Source: an uncultured Eubacteriales bacterium
GTDB taxonomy: Bacteria > Bacillota_A > Clostridia > Oscillospirales > Oscillospiraceae
Direction of reading: 5' to 3'
Length of the DNA: 6,346 nt
NCBI GenBank assembly: GCA_949742895.1
Contig: CATJRT010000111.1
Span: 1-6,346, forward strand
Shown: positions 1 through 6,079 of the stretch, piece by piece
Position numbering within the stretch: position 1 is the stretch's first letter
Layout of the letters: each line of letters starts with the position of its first letter
Made by a program: the position numbers and the translations under genes
The notes under the pieces: model-generated
What the model was told of the DNA's origin: nothing
Seen by the model: the letters and a program-made list of their open reading frames with translations, nothing else
Databases searched by the model: none

Positions 1-20
1 ACCCGTGAAGCGGGTGGGCC
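1..20 (-). terminator. Possible terminator hairpin cut by the window edge
   Basis: Downstream of the stop codon of the HExxH-protein gene, the minus strand reads GGCCCACCCG, then CTTCA, then CGGGT to the edge of the window. ACCCG and CGGGT form a 5-bp stem around a 5-nt loop. The left arm continues with GGCCC, so the stem could be longer if the missing bases are complementary. A GC-rich hairpin about 27 nt after a stop codon fits an intrinsic terminator. The outer half of the stem and any T-tract lie outside the window, so this is only a suggestion. Confidence 0.3.
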
Positions 21-46
21 TGCTAATTCAACAAGTGGTATCAGGT

Positions 47-775
47 TCAGGCGACGGCGGCAAAGGGTATGCGCCGGGATTGCTGCTGCTCCTGTTGCTG
101 GGTGCTCTCCTGTTCCGGGTTGGCCTTGGTGACAGTGCGGGTGGTTCCGCCGGAGACATACGCCTTGCCGCATTCGGGACAGATGCTGGTGTGGTAGGTG
201 ACGGACTGGCGGACCACCCGGCGGTCCTCCCGTTTGGCCTCGGCCTGCTCCCGGACCACGTGCTCGTTCTCATGGCCCCGCACAGCGGAGGCCGCCTGCT
301 CCGGGGCGACATTGGTGGGGGTCTTGAAGGACACTCCAGGGTCGTCGGAGCCGTCCTGGTACTTACGCTCCTTGCAGGTCTGGCACTCGCCCTCCTCCAT
401 GACCTCCTGGGCGCTCTTGGCCCCGTCCAGGGCGGGTGCGTCCGCCTGTTGGCTGCCGACGGCCTTGGCCTCACCCATAATGGGGGTCTGAGCCTGCTGG
501 GCGGCGCTGTCGGGGTACTGGATACGCATCCGCACTGCCATTTCTGCAGGGTCAGAGGCATAGCGCAGCATGGCCGCCTGGGCGGGATCCTCGCCGGAAT
601 TCACCGGCCGGGCTGGAGTCACCGGCTGAACGGGGCTTTCCGGCTGAGCTGCACGCTGGGCCGTCCACACAGCGGCGCTGGGCTGGGTATTTTGGACCGG
701 CTGCTTTTGGGCCGCGCTGTAAACACTCTGATACGGATTGTAATAGGCGCTGAGATTGGAAATGCCGCCGACCAT
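47..775 (-). CDS. Putative HExxH metallopeptidase-like protein with two CxxC pairs
   Basis: A 242-residue protein with no signal peptide or membrane segment. The N-terminal ~120 residues are rich in Ala, Gln and Pro and look disordered. A conserved-looking core follows: C131-x-x-C134 in CQTCKERKYQDGS, then H168-E169-N-E-H172 (an HExxH zinc-peptidase-type motif) inside a charged helix, then C199-x-x-C202 in ICPECGKAYVSGGTTRT. The tail after about residue 217 is Gln/Glu-rich. From memory this layout resembles the uncharacterised SprA-related / putative metalloprotease family common in bacteria, where HExxH follows a short Cys-containing segment. The four cysteines could form a zinc site. The ATG start is supported by AAAGGAAG 7 nt upstream (783-790) and by a strong promoter 37 bp further upstream. 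The natural substrate is unknown and proteolytic activity is not proven. The gene follows trkH but has its own promoter, so a role in potassium transport is not implied. Confidence 0.85.
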   Translation of the reverse strand: MVGGISNLSAYYNPYQSVYSAAQKQPVQNTQPSAAVWTAQRAAQPESPVQPVTPARPVNSGEDPAQAAMLRYASDPAEMAVRMRIQYPDSAAQQAQTPIMGEAKAVGSQQADAPALDGAKSAQEVMEEGECQTCKERKYQDGSDDPGVSFKTPTNVAPEQAASAVRGHENEHVVREQAEAKREDRRVVRQSVTYHTSICPECGKAYVSGGTTRTVTKANPEQESTQQQEQQQSRRIPFAAVA

Positions 776-811
776 AACATCACTTCCTTTGGAACAGTTT
801 AGCTATCTCTA

Positions 812-841
812 ATTATGCCAGACAGCGGCCCGGTTTGTCAA
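812..841 (-). promoter_or_regulatory. Sigma-70-type promoter for the HExxH-protein gene, overlapping the trkH stop codon
   Basis: On the minus strand, TTGACA (836-841, perfect -35) is followed after 18 bp by CATAAT (812-817, 5 of 6 matches to the -10 consensus). Transcription would start near 805, giving a 5' leader of about 30 nt. The -35 box contains the trkH TGA stop codon (838-840). The downstream gene can therefore be transcribed independently even though it lies close behind trkH. I see no convincing terminator between the two genes, so read-through from trkAH is also possible. Confidence 0.75.
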
Positions 842-2277
842 GACCGCTTCCAGGCGCTGCGGCTGAACAGCACCAGAATGGGGTACATTTCCAGCCTGCC
901 CAGCACCATGGCAAAGGACAGCACCAGCTTGCTCAGCACGGAGAAGGCGGAGAAATTGCCCATAGGGCCCACCATGTCCAGGCCTGGGCCCACGTTGCTG
1001 ATACAGGTGATGACGGAGGTGAGGGTGGTGGTGAAGGAAAAGTTGTCAAGCCCTACTACCACCGCCATACCGAACACCAGGAACAGGTTGATGATGAAAT
1101 AGCACTGGGTGGTATGCAGGGTCCGCTCCGGCAGGGGCGCGCCGTCCAGCTGGACCACCGACACCGCCCGGGGATGGATGATGGAGCGCACCTCCCGGTG
1201 GGCGGAGCGGATGAGGATAAGGATGCGGCTGCACTTGATGCCGCCGCCGGTGGACCCGGCGCAGGCCCCGATGAAGGTGAGCACTACCAGCAGCACCTTG
1301 GAAAATTCTGGCCACAGCTCATAATTTGCGGAGGAGAAACCGGTGGTGGACACGATGGACGCCACCTGAAAGGCGGCATACCGCAGGCAGTCCGCTGCGC
1401 TGTCGTAGATATCCCGAAGGTTCCAGGCAATAACCACGGTGGAAAGGGCCACCATCCCCAGGAAAAACCGCAGCTCATCGCTTTTCAGGGCTTGCCTGGC
1501 CTTGCCGGTGAGTATGAGAAAGTAGACGGCGAAGTTGACGGAGAACAGCAGCATGAACACCGTGATGACAATTTCAACGGCGGGGCTACCGAAGGCGCCC
1601 ACAGAGAGGTTCCGGTTGGAGAAGCCGCCGGTGCCAGCGGTGGACATGGCGTGGGTGACGGCCTCGTACCAGTTCAGACCTGCCACACGCAGGCACAGCG
1701 CCTCCAGCACGGTGAGAGACAGGTAAATGGCGTACAAAATCTTGGAGGACTGGGAGGCGCGGGGGACCAGCTTGCTTTTCACCGGGCCGGGGCTTTCTGC
1801 ACGGATGAGGAAGTTGGAGCTGATGCCCAGGAAGGGCAGCAGGGCGGCGGTGAGGATGAGCACCCCCATGCCCCCCAGCCAGTGGGTGAGGGATCGCCAA
1901 AACAGCAGCCCCATGGGCAGGCCCTCAATGGTGGTAAGGATGGTGGCCCCGGTGGTGGTGAAGCCGGAGATAGTCTCAAACAGGCAGTCGATATAGGGTC
2001 CGAACTGTCCAGAGAACCAGAAGGGCAGCGCCCCGAACGCGCCGAACAGCACCCAGATCAGGCCCACGGTGAAGAAGCCCTCCCGGGCGAAAAAGTCCTT
2101 TTTCGGGCGGAAGAGAAACACCGGAACGGCAGCGGCCGCCAGGATGATAAGGATGGAACACAGGAAAGGGATAGGGCTTTCCTGATACAGCAGGGACACC
2201 GCCAGCGGGATGAGCATAGCCCCTGCCTCGATGAACAGGGTGAAGCCGGTCACACGCAGGACTAATTTGAAGTTCAT
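838..2277 (-). CDS. trkH: Trk potassium uptake system, membrane channel subunit TrkH
   Basis: A 479-residue polytopic membrane protein, the usual TrkH length (~480). The K+-conducting subunit has four membrane-pore-membrane repeats. The pore-loop filters are visible: SGFTTTG near 104-110, STAGTGGFS near 212-220, SIVSTTGFSS near 307-316 and ISNVGPG near 426-432. The conserved GSTGGGIK segment (341-348) matches the intramembrane gating loop of the third repeat. The hydrophobic N-terminal pair before repeat 1 fits the extra D0 domain of TrkH and separates it from the shorter KtrB/TrkG-like forms. The ATG start lies 2 bp after the trkA stop codon. The only ribosome-binding signal is a run of six G (2284-2289) inside the end of trkA, so translation is probably coupled. 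It works with the cytosolic TrkA ring. All key filter glycines are present and nothing suggests truncation. Confidence 0.97.
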   Translation of the reverse strand: MNFKLVLRVTGFTLFIEAGAMLIPLAVSLLYQESPIPFLCSILIILAAAAVPVFLFRPKKDFFAREGFFTVGLIWVLFGAFGALPFWFSGQFGPYIDCLFETISGFTTTGATILTTIEGLPMGLLFWRSLTHWLGGMGVLILTAALLPFLGISSNFLIRAESPGPVKSKLVPRASQSSKILYAIYLSLTVLEALCLRVAGLNWYEAVTHAMSTAGTGGFSNRNLSVGAFGSPAVEIVITVFMLLFSVNFAVYFLILTGKARQALKSDELRFFLGMVALSTVVIAWNLRDIYDSAADCLRYAAFQVASIVSTTGFSSANYELWPEFSKVLLVVLTFIGACAGSTGGGIKCSRILILIRSAHREVRSIIHPRAVSVVQLDGAPLPERTLHTTQCYFIINLFLVFGMAVVVGLDNFSFTTTLTSVITCISNVGPGLDMVGPMGNFSAFSVLSKLVLSFAMVLGRLEMYPILVLFSRSAWKRS

Positions 2278-2279
2278 GC

Positions 2280-3653
2280 TCAGCCCCCCGCACCCTCGGC
2301 GTAAATATCGTTCAGGTCCAGGATGCCGCTGTCACGGGCCACCACGATCACGTCGTCGCCGTTTTCCAGGCAGGTGGAGCCCTCCGGGATAATGACCTTC
2401 CCCCGGCGGACGACGACGGCGACCAGGACGCCCTGCCGTAGCCGCAGGTCCTTCAGCGGGATGCCCAGGTTGCGGGTGGCGGCGGTGACGGGGAACTCCA
2501 TGGCCTCTGCCCGGCCTCCGGCAATGCGGTACAGGGCGGTCATGGCGGTGCCCTTGGAGTTCTGAAGGCCTCGGATAAGCCGCAGGATCTGGTAAGCGGT
2601 GGTGAGCTTGGGGGATACCACCGACTCCACCCCGGCGGAGCGGGCAATGGCGGTATAGTTTTGCCGGCTGGATTTGGCCACTACCTTGGACACCCCCGCC
2701 TGATGGGCGTAGAGGGAGATAATGAGGTTGTCCTCGTCCCGGTCGGTGAGGGCGATGAAGGCGTCGCTGGCGGCCAGGCGCTCCTCAGTGAGCAGCTCGG
2801 GATCGGTGCCGTCGCCGTGGAGGATAAGGCTGTGGGGGAAGCGCTCAGCCAGGGCGCGGCAGCGGTCCTCATCTCGTTCCACCACCTTGCAGTTTATGCC
2901 CAGCCGTTCCAGCTGGGGCAGCAGGTAGTAGGCGATGCGCCCGCCGCCCAGGATAAAGGCGGAGCGGATGCGGTGGGTCTGGCGTCCCAGCAGCTTAAAA
3001 AACTGGTGGATGCCGTTGGGGGTGCCCGCCATGTACACCTTGTCCTCCGTGGTGAGGGTGGACGAGCCGTTGGGGATGAACACGTCCTCCCCCCGCTCCA
3101 CAGCGCAGAACAGGATAGGCAGGTCCCGGATTTTGGAGGTCAGGGAGGCCAGGGTCCGGCCCGCCAGGAAGTCCCCCTCCTGGATGTGGAAGGACACCAG
3201 CTCCACCCGGCCCCGTGCAAAGGAGTCGATGTTGGCGGCAGTGGGGAAGCGCAGCAGACGGGAAATTTCCCCGGCGGTGGCCAGCTCTGGATTGACAAGC
3301 ATGGTGATGCCCAGGTCCTGCCGCAATGTGTCCAGATCGTTCATATAGTCGATGCCCCGCACCCGGGCCACGGTATAGGGTATACCCAGGCGGTGGGCGC
3401 AGTGGCAGCACAGCAGGTTGATCTCGTCGGAGCTGGTGGCGGCGATGAGCACGTCCGCATCCTTGGCCCCGGCCTCCAGCAGTACGTCCCGGGAGGAACA
3501 GCTTCCTTTGAGGCACATGAGATCCAACTGGTTGGACAGGCGGTTGAGGGCGGCCTCAGACACGTCTACGATGGTGATGCTGTGGCCTTCGCCGGACAGA
3601 TGCTCGGCCAGGGTGGAGCCCACCTTGCCGCCGCCGGCAATGATGATGTTCAA
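2280..3653 (-). CDS. trkA: Trk potassium uptake system, NAD-binding regulatory subunit TrkA (TTG start)
   Basis: A 457-residue protein, almost the length of E. coli TrkA (458), with two tandem RCK halves. The first Rossmann fold starts at residue 2 (NIIIAGGGKVG, glycines 7-9 and 12) and ends its second strand in acidic D30. The second starts at FILGGGRIA (glycines 236-238) with acidic E259. Each half is followed by a TrkA_C domain (about 140-225 and 380-455). TrkA binds NAD(H) and nucleotides and gates TrkH from the cytosol. I place the start at the TTG at 3651-3653, because the protein then begins exactly at the first Rossmann strand. The upstream ATG-ATG pair overlaps the promoter -10 box and cannot be in the message. 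A Shine-Dalgarno-like AAGGA lies at 3669-3673, rather far (15 nt) from TTG; a CTG codon closer to it (3660-3662) is a less likely alternative start. trkH follows after 2 bp. Confidence 0.95.
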   Translation of the reverse strand: MNIIIAGGGKVGSTLAEHLSGEGHSITIVDVSEAALNRLSNQLDLMCLKGSCSSRDVLLEAGAKDADVLIAATSSDEINLLCCHCAHRLGIPYTVARVRGIDYMNDLDTLRQDLGITMLVNPELATAGEISRLLRFPTAANIDSFARGRVELVSFHIQEGDFLAGRTLASLTSKIRDLPILFCAVERGEDVFIPNGSSTLTTEDKVYMAGTPNGIHQFFKLLGRQTHRIRSAFILGGGRIAYYLLPQLERLGINCKVVERDEDRCRALAERFPHSLILHGDGTDPELLTEERLAASDAFIALTDRDEDNLIISLYAHQAGVSKVVAKSSRQNYTAIARSAGVESVVSPKLTTAYQILRLIRGLQNSKGTAMTALYRIAGGRAEAMEFPVTAATRNLGIPLKDLRLRQGVLVAVVVRRGKVIIPEGSTCLENGDDVIVVARDSGILDLNDIYAEGAGG

Positions 3654-3699
3654 ACAAATCAGCTCGATTCCTTGATTGTTAAGGGGTGGGGGCGCTGCC

Positions 3700-3728
3700 A
3701 TCATAGTATATGTGGCGGGAAAAAGCAA
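3700..3728 (-). promoter_or_regulatory. Sigma-70-type promoter of the trkA-trkH operon
   Basis: On the minus strand TTGCTT (3723-3728) and TATGAT (3700-3705) are separated by exactly 17 bp. This predicts a transcript start near 3693 and a leader of about 40 nt before the TTG codon of trkA. It sits in the 97-bp gap after the lyase gene, so trkAH has its own promoter. I found no strong intrinsic terminator in this gap, so some read-through from upstream is possible. Confidence 0.7.
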
Positions 3729-3750
3729 TACGCGTTTGTGCGCCAATGGT

Positions 3751-4932
3751 TCAGCAGGCAAGCCCCCGCCCTTGGACGGCGGCCAGCAGCCGGTCCAGCG
3801 CCCCAGCCAGCACGCTGCGGGGACAGGCCAGGTTGACCCGCTCGAAGCCGGGTGCGCCGAAGGGTGCGCCGTGGCTCAGATAGAGCTGGGCCTCCTCCTC
3901 CAGGAAACGGGCCTGTTCCTCCGGGGACAGCCCCAGGGGAGACAGGTCCATCCAGGCCAGGTAGGTGCCCTCCAGGGGGGAAAGATACACCGCAGGGAGG
4001 TGTTCCGCCAGGAAGTTCCGCAAATAGCGGTGGTTTTCCCCCACATAGTTGATGAGTGCGTCCAGCCAAGGGGCGCACTGCTCATAGCCTACCTCTAGTG
4101 CCCGGACGCCGAAGGTACTGAAGGTGTAGCAGCCTGAGCGGGACACCTCCTGCTCCAGCGCCGCTTTTTTCGACCGGTCGGGAACCAGCATGTTGGCGCA
4201 GCACAGCCCCGCCAGGGAGAAGGTTTTGCTGCACGCGGTGCCGGTGACGGAGTTCTGAGCGTATTTCCCGCCTAAGCTGGCGAAAGGAATATGGCGGAAG
4301 GAATGTTGGACCAGGTCGCAGTGGATCTCGTCGCTGAGAACCAGTACATTGTGCTCCAGACACAGGTCCCCCAGGCGGCGCAGCTCCGCTTCCGTCCACA
4401 CCCGGCCCACCGGGTTGTGGGGAGAGCAGAGAATGAGGGCGGTGACATCGGGCCGAGAGAGCTTGTCCTGCAGATCATCGAAGTCCATTTCATACCGGCC
4501 GTTTTCCAGCTTTAAGGGGCTTTTTACCAGGGTGCGGCCGTTGTCCTTCACAGCGTCGAAGAAGGGGGGATAGACGGGCGGTTGGATGACGATGCCGTCC
4601 CCCGGACGGGTCAAAGCGCGGATGGCGGCGTTCAGGCCCTGCACCACGCCGTTGACCCGCACCACCCAGTTCCGCTGGATTTCCCAGCCGTGGCGGGAGG
4701 CCATCCAGCCGTAGAGGGCGCTGTAGTAGCGGTCCCCCCAGCCGGTATAGCCCCATAGGCCGGAGCGGACGGTTTCCTCCAGTGCGGCGATAATGGCGGG
4801 GGGCGAGGAGAATTCCATATCCGCCACCGACAGAGGGACGATGTTCGGGCCATGGCCCGGCCCCATCAGGTCCCATTTTTCCGCCTCCGCGCCAATGCGG
4901 GGAGGGACAACACGGTCGAATTGACTTTCCAT
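3751..4932 (-). CDS. patB: MalY/PatB-type PLP-dependent cystathionine beta-lyase / aminotransferase
   Basis: A 393-residue fold-type I PLP enzyme of the MalY/PatB class, typical in length (about 390). Diagnostic segments in order: VADMEF (37-42), GYTGWGDRYY (61-70), CSPHNPVGR with N173, SDEIH with D201 (pairs with the PLP ring nitrogen), ACSKTFSLAG with K236 as the Schiff-base lysine, and ERVNLACPR with R365 as the expected carboxylate-binding arginine. Family members split the C-S bond of cystathionine and related cysteine S-conjugates, giving a thiol, pyruvate and ammonia. The exact substrate cannot be read from sequence, and MalY homologues can also be annotated as aminotransferases. I chose ATG at 4932 because AAGGAG (4943-4948) lies 10 nt upstream; the TTG at 4939-4941 would be only 1 nt from it. 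It follows the acetyltransferase gene by 15 bp and its Shine-Dalgarno touches that stop codon, so the two form an operon. PatB-like lyases beside a GNAT may act in detoxifying or salvaging S-conjugates (inference). Confidence 0.92.
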   Translation of the reverse strand: MESQFDRVVPPRIGAEAEKWDLMGPGHGPNIVPLSVADMEFSSPPAIIAALEETVRSGLWGYTGWGDRYYSALYGWMASRHGWEIQRNWVVRVNGVVQGLNAAIRALTRPGDGIVIQPPVYPPFFDAVKDNGRTLVKSPLKLENGRYEMDFDDLQDKLSRPDVTALILCSPHNPVGRVWTEAELRRLGDLCLEHNVLVLSDEIHCDLVQHSFRHIPFASLGGKYAQNSVTGTACSKTFSLAGLCCANMLVPDRSKKAALEQEVSRSGCYTFSTFGVRALEVGYEQCAPWLDALINYVGENHRYLRNFLAEHLPAVYLSPLEGTYLAWMDLSPLGLSPEEQARFLEEEAQLYLSHGAPFGAPGFERVNLACPRSVLAGALDRLLAAVQGRGLAC

Positions 4933-4947
4933 AGGGATCAAACTCCT

Positions 4948-5436
4948 TCATGCTTGATAGAAAAGCCGCTTGGTAAAAACGGGGTCCCCGTTTTTTGCAG
5001 TGCAGCCAGGGGCAGGGGAATAGCCGTGCTTTTGATAAAAACCGGGGGCAGTGTCTGTGGTGAGGACGCTGGTGTAAATGCCGGCGTCCAGGAAATGGGA
5101 CTCGGTCATGCGGAGTAGGGCGGAGCCGTGGCCCTGGGCGCGGAACCCAGGGGCCACCCAGAATTCCCGGATAAAGCCGCAGGTCTCCTCAAGGAACCAG
5201 CTTGTGAAGGTGATGGGACAGAACTGAAGGAAGCCAACGGCTGCGCCTTCCGGCGCGGTGCGCAGGAAGGCGGCGTTGTCCGCCTGCCCGGCCATTTCCC
5301 GGAACAGTCCGTCCCAATCGGAGACATGGATGTCCAATTCAGTGAAATATTGCCGGAAAGCGTGTTGGAACGCCGGCAGGGAAAGGTCTGCGATCAGTTC
5401 GTCGTGAAAGGGGTGGTGCATGTCAGTCGTTTGCAT
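4948..5436 (-). CDS. GNAT-family N-acetyltransferase
   Basis: A 162-residue soluble protein of usual GNAT length. The acetyl-CoA-binding motif A is clear: a hydrophobic strand FIREFWVAP (88-96), then R99-A-Q-G102-H-G104 (the R/Q-x-x-G-x-G/A pyrophosphate loop), then a helix. Motif B is APGFYQKHGY (130-139), with the Tyr that is often the general acid. The acceptor substrate cannot be named; GNATs of this size modify amines of amino acids, antibiotics or proteins. ATG at 5436 follows GGAGGT (5448-5453) by 11 nt. A TTG one codon earlier (5437-5439, spacing 8) is also possible. The Shine-Dalgarno lies in one arm of a hairpin, and a small leader ORF precedes it, so expression may be controlled at translation initiation. 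The gene is followed after 15 bp by the PatB-type lyase, which suggests a shared pathway. Confidence 0.9.
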   Translation of the reverse strand: MQTTDMHHPFHDELIADLSLPAFQHAFRQYFTELDIHVSDWDGLFREMAGQADNAAFLRTAPEGAAVGFLQFCPITFTSWFLEETCGFIREFWVAPGFRAQGHGSALLRMTESHFLDAGIYTSVLTTDTAPGFYQKHGYSPAPGCTAKNGDPVFTKRLFYQA

Positions 5437-5446
5437 CAAAATTAAG

Positions 5447-5493
5447 GACCTCCAAAATTGATATTTGGAGGGTCAGAGGCTGTAGACCCTCCA
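5447..5493 (-). promoter_or_regulatory. Candidate translational attenuator: three-arm RNA switch over the acetyltransferase ribosome-binding site
   Basis: In the minus-strand RNA three arms occur in a row. Arm 1 is UGGAGGGUC (5493-5485). Arm 2 is GACCCUCCAAA (5474-5464). Arm 3 is UUUGGAGGUC (5456-5447) and contains the Shine-Dalgarno GGAGGU of the acetyltransferase gene. Arms 1 and 2 pair perfectly over 9 bp with a 10-nt loop. Arms 2 and 3 pair over 8 bp with a 7-nt loop, plus 2 bp beyond a single bulged C. Arm 2 cannot do both, so the structures exclude each other: 1:2 leaves the Shine-Dalgarno free, 2:3 hides it. A leader ORF (5473-5514) runs through arm 1 and stops at the edge of arm 2, as in translational attenuators of the erm type. 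The pairing is seen directly; the switching is inferred. Confidence 0.6.
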
Positions 5494-5514
5494 TACACAG
5501 TTCGTTTTCTTCAT
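5473..5514 (-). CDS. Possible 13-residue leader peptide upstream of the acetyltransferase gene
   Basis: ATG at 5512-5514 opens a 13-codon frame, MKKTNCVWRVYSL, ending in TGA at 5473-5475. AAAGGG (5524-5529) lies 9 nt upstream, a fair ribosome-binding site. The frame lies inside the predicted leader RNA, about 60 nt from the predicted transcript start. Codons 8-10 (Trp, Arg, Val) are exactly the first three-quarters of switch arm 1, and the stop codon overlaps the first two bases of arm 2. A ribosome held on codons 8-10 would block the 1:2 hairpin, whereas one resting at the stop would cover arm 2. Which residue or drug would cause stalling cannot be told; Cys6 and Trp8 are notable because the operon encodes a C-S lyase. 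Such short frames also occur by chance, so confidence is moderate. Confidence 0.45.
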   Translation of the reverse strand: MKKTNCVWRVYSL

Positions 5515-5580
5515 ACACGATCACCCTTTCCGTTCAAAAGCTGCGGCGGGTAGAGGGCACCGGCAGGCCGCGCAACAGAT

Positions 5581-5609
5581 AGTATAGCATCATTTCCAGG
5601 GGAATTCAA
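5581..5609 (-). promoter_or_regulatory. Sigma-70-type promoter of the acetyltransferase-lyase operon
   Basis: On the minus strand TTGAAT (5604-5609) and TATACT (5581-5586) are separated by exactly 17 bp. Transcription would begin near 5574, giving a leader of about 138 nt before the acetyltransferase ATG. That is long enough to hold the leader peptide frame and the three-arm switch. The leader between 5580 and 5530 is GC-rich and has a possible weak stem (GCGGC with GCCGC). The -35 box lies inside a palindrome at 5601-5613. Confidence 0.75.
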
Positions 5610-5613
5610 TTCC
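5601..5613. repeat. Palindrome over the -35 box (possible operator)
   Basis: GGAATT-C-AATTCC is a perfect 6-bp inverted repeat with a 1-bp centre. It covers the -35 hexamer of the acetyltransferase-lyase promoter. A repressor dimer bound here would block RNA polymerase. No regulator gene is visible in the window, and a 13-bp AT-rich palindrome could be chance. Confidence 0.4.
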
Positions 5614-5631
5614 TATCCGGAAGATGAATGG

Positions 5632-5647
5632 AGTGTAGATTTACACT
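5632..5647. repeat. Inverted repeat AGTGTA-N4-TACACT in the divergent intergenic region
   Basis: A perfect 6-bp inverted repeat with a GATT spacer lies between the divergent acetyltransferase promoter and the 81-residue protein gene. It begins 56 bp before the start codon of the latter. It could be an operator for that gene or part of a junction site. I could not find a convincing -35/-10 pair for the plus-strand gene nearby. The 5437-5702 stretch without an annotated protein gene, apart from the leader peptide, is otherwise taken up by the leader switch and promoter described in separate entries. Confidence 0.35.
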
Positions 5648-5702
5648 TCTATTCGAACGAGGCCACCTGTTTAAGCAATGGCAAAAAAAGGAGAAAACGA
5701 AA

Positions 5703-5948
5703 ATGAGAATTAAAGTAATTGGTAAGGCCCATCTGAAAGGCACCAGCAAGAGAACTGGCAATCCCTATGACTTCATCCAGATTCACTACAACGGTCCAGC
5801 CTTCGGCGTGGAGGGCGTCGCCGCCTGCACCCTCTCCCTGGACCCGCAGCAGTACCCCTATGACCGCATCACCATCGGCGGCGAATATAACGTGGAATTT
5901 GGCCCGCGGGGCTATCTCGTGGAGTTCACTCCCGTCGCAAAAGGCTGA
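5703..5948 (+). CDS. Small protein resembling phage single-stranded-DNA-binding proteins
   Basis: An 81-residue basic-to-neutral protein predicted to be all beta: RIKVIGKAHLKG, then KRTGNPYDFIQIHY, then a Cys/Leu-rich strand CTLSLDP, then GGEYNVEFGPRGYLVEFTPV. The order (a strand, a flexible Gly/Lys/Arg loop, G-x-PY, an acidic-aromatic strand, then a late Y-V-x-F hairpin) is like the OB-fold helix-destabilising proteins of filamentous phages (gp5 type, about 80-90 residues). That comparison is from memory of the fold and not from an alignment. The ATG at 5703 has an ideal AAGGAG (5688-5693) 9 nt upstream; an in-frame ATG at 5628 lacks one. It lies directly before a CRESS-type origin and rep gene on the same strand, where an ssDNA-binding protein would coat the displaced strand during rolling-circle replication. 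It could instead be another small accessory protein of the element. Confidence 0.7.
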   Translation: MRIKVIGKAHLKGTSKRTGNPYDFIQIHYNGPAFGVEGVAACTLSLDPQQYPYDRITIGGEYNVEFGPRGYLVEFTPVAKG

Positions 5949-6079
5949 TGGACGGTCCCGGTATTTCCCATCTGCAATCAGACCTTCCCTGCCGTGCCTA
6001 CCCCAAAGGTTGTGCAAAGTGCCGCTATCGCTGGTGGTGCTTCCTTTTCCGTGCCCATCCCTTGCCCGCTCCCCCCCAT

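Noticed and set aside
5..802. Plus-strand open frame of 265 codons opposite the HExxH-protein gene
   Set aside because: Leu/Gly-rich shadow without a supported start; the minus-strand gene has a promoter, ribosome-binding site and motifs.
835..2265. Long open frame on the plus strand (476 codons) opposite trkH
   Set aside because: The translation is rich in Gly, Gln, His and Glu with no recognisable domain. It mirrors a clear TrkH on the other strand; GC-rich codon bias produces such antisense frames.
3654..3750. Intrinsic terminator between the lyase gene and trkA
   Set aside because: There is a TTTTT run near 3720 but only a 3-bp potential stem (GCG/CGC) before it, too weak to call.
2661..3836. 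Plus-strand open frame of 391 codons opposite trkA
   Set aside because: Low-complexity translation and no domain. It is an antisense shadow of TrkA, and it also crosses the trkA promoter and the end of the lyase gene.
5423..5494. A 23-codon minus-strand frame starting at ATG 5494 and running into the acetyltransferase start
   Set aside because: No ribosome-binding site precedes it. The 13-codon frame from 5514 has one and fits the hairpin arms better.
5628..5702. Upstream ATG that would extend the 81-residue protein by 25 residues
   Set aside because: It has no good ribosome-binding site and its added residues do not look like part of the fold. The ATG at 5703 has an ideal AAGGAG 9 nt before it.
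5610..5702. A Xer/dif-type attachment site, as used by many filamentous phages
   Set aside because: I looked for an 11-6-11 dif-like arrangement with TTATGT-type arms and found none, so the integration mechanism is left open.
5649..6017. Minus-strand open frame of 122 codons opposite the 81-residue gene
   Set aside because: No ribosome-binding site or recognisable domain; the plus-strand gene is clearly the coding one.
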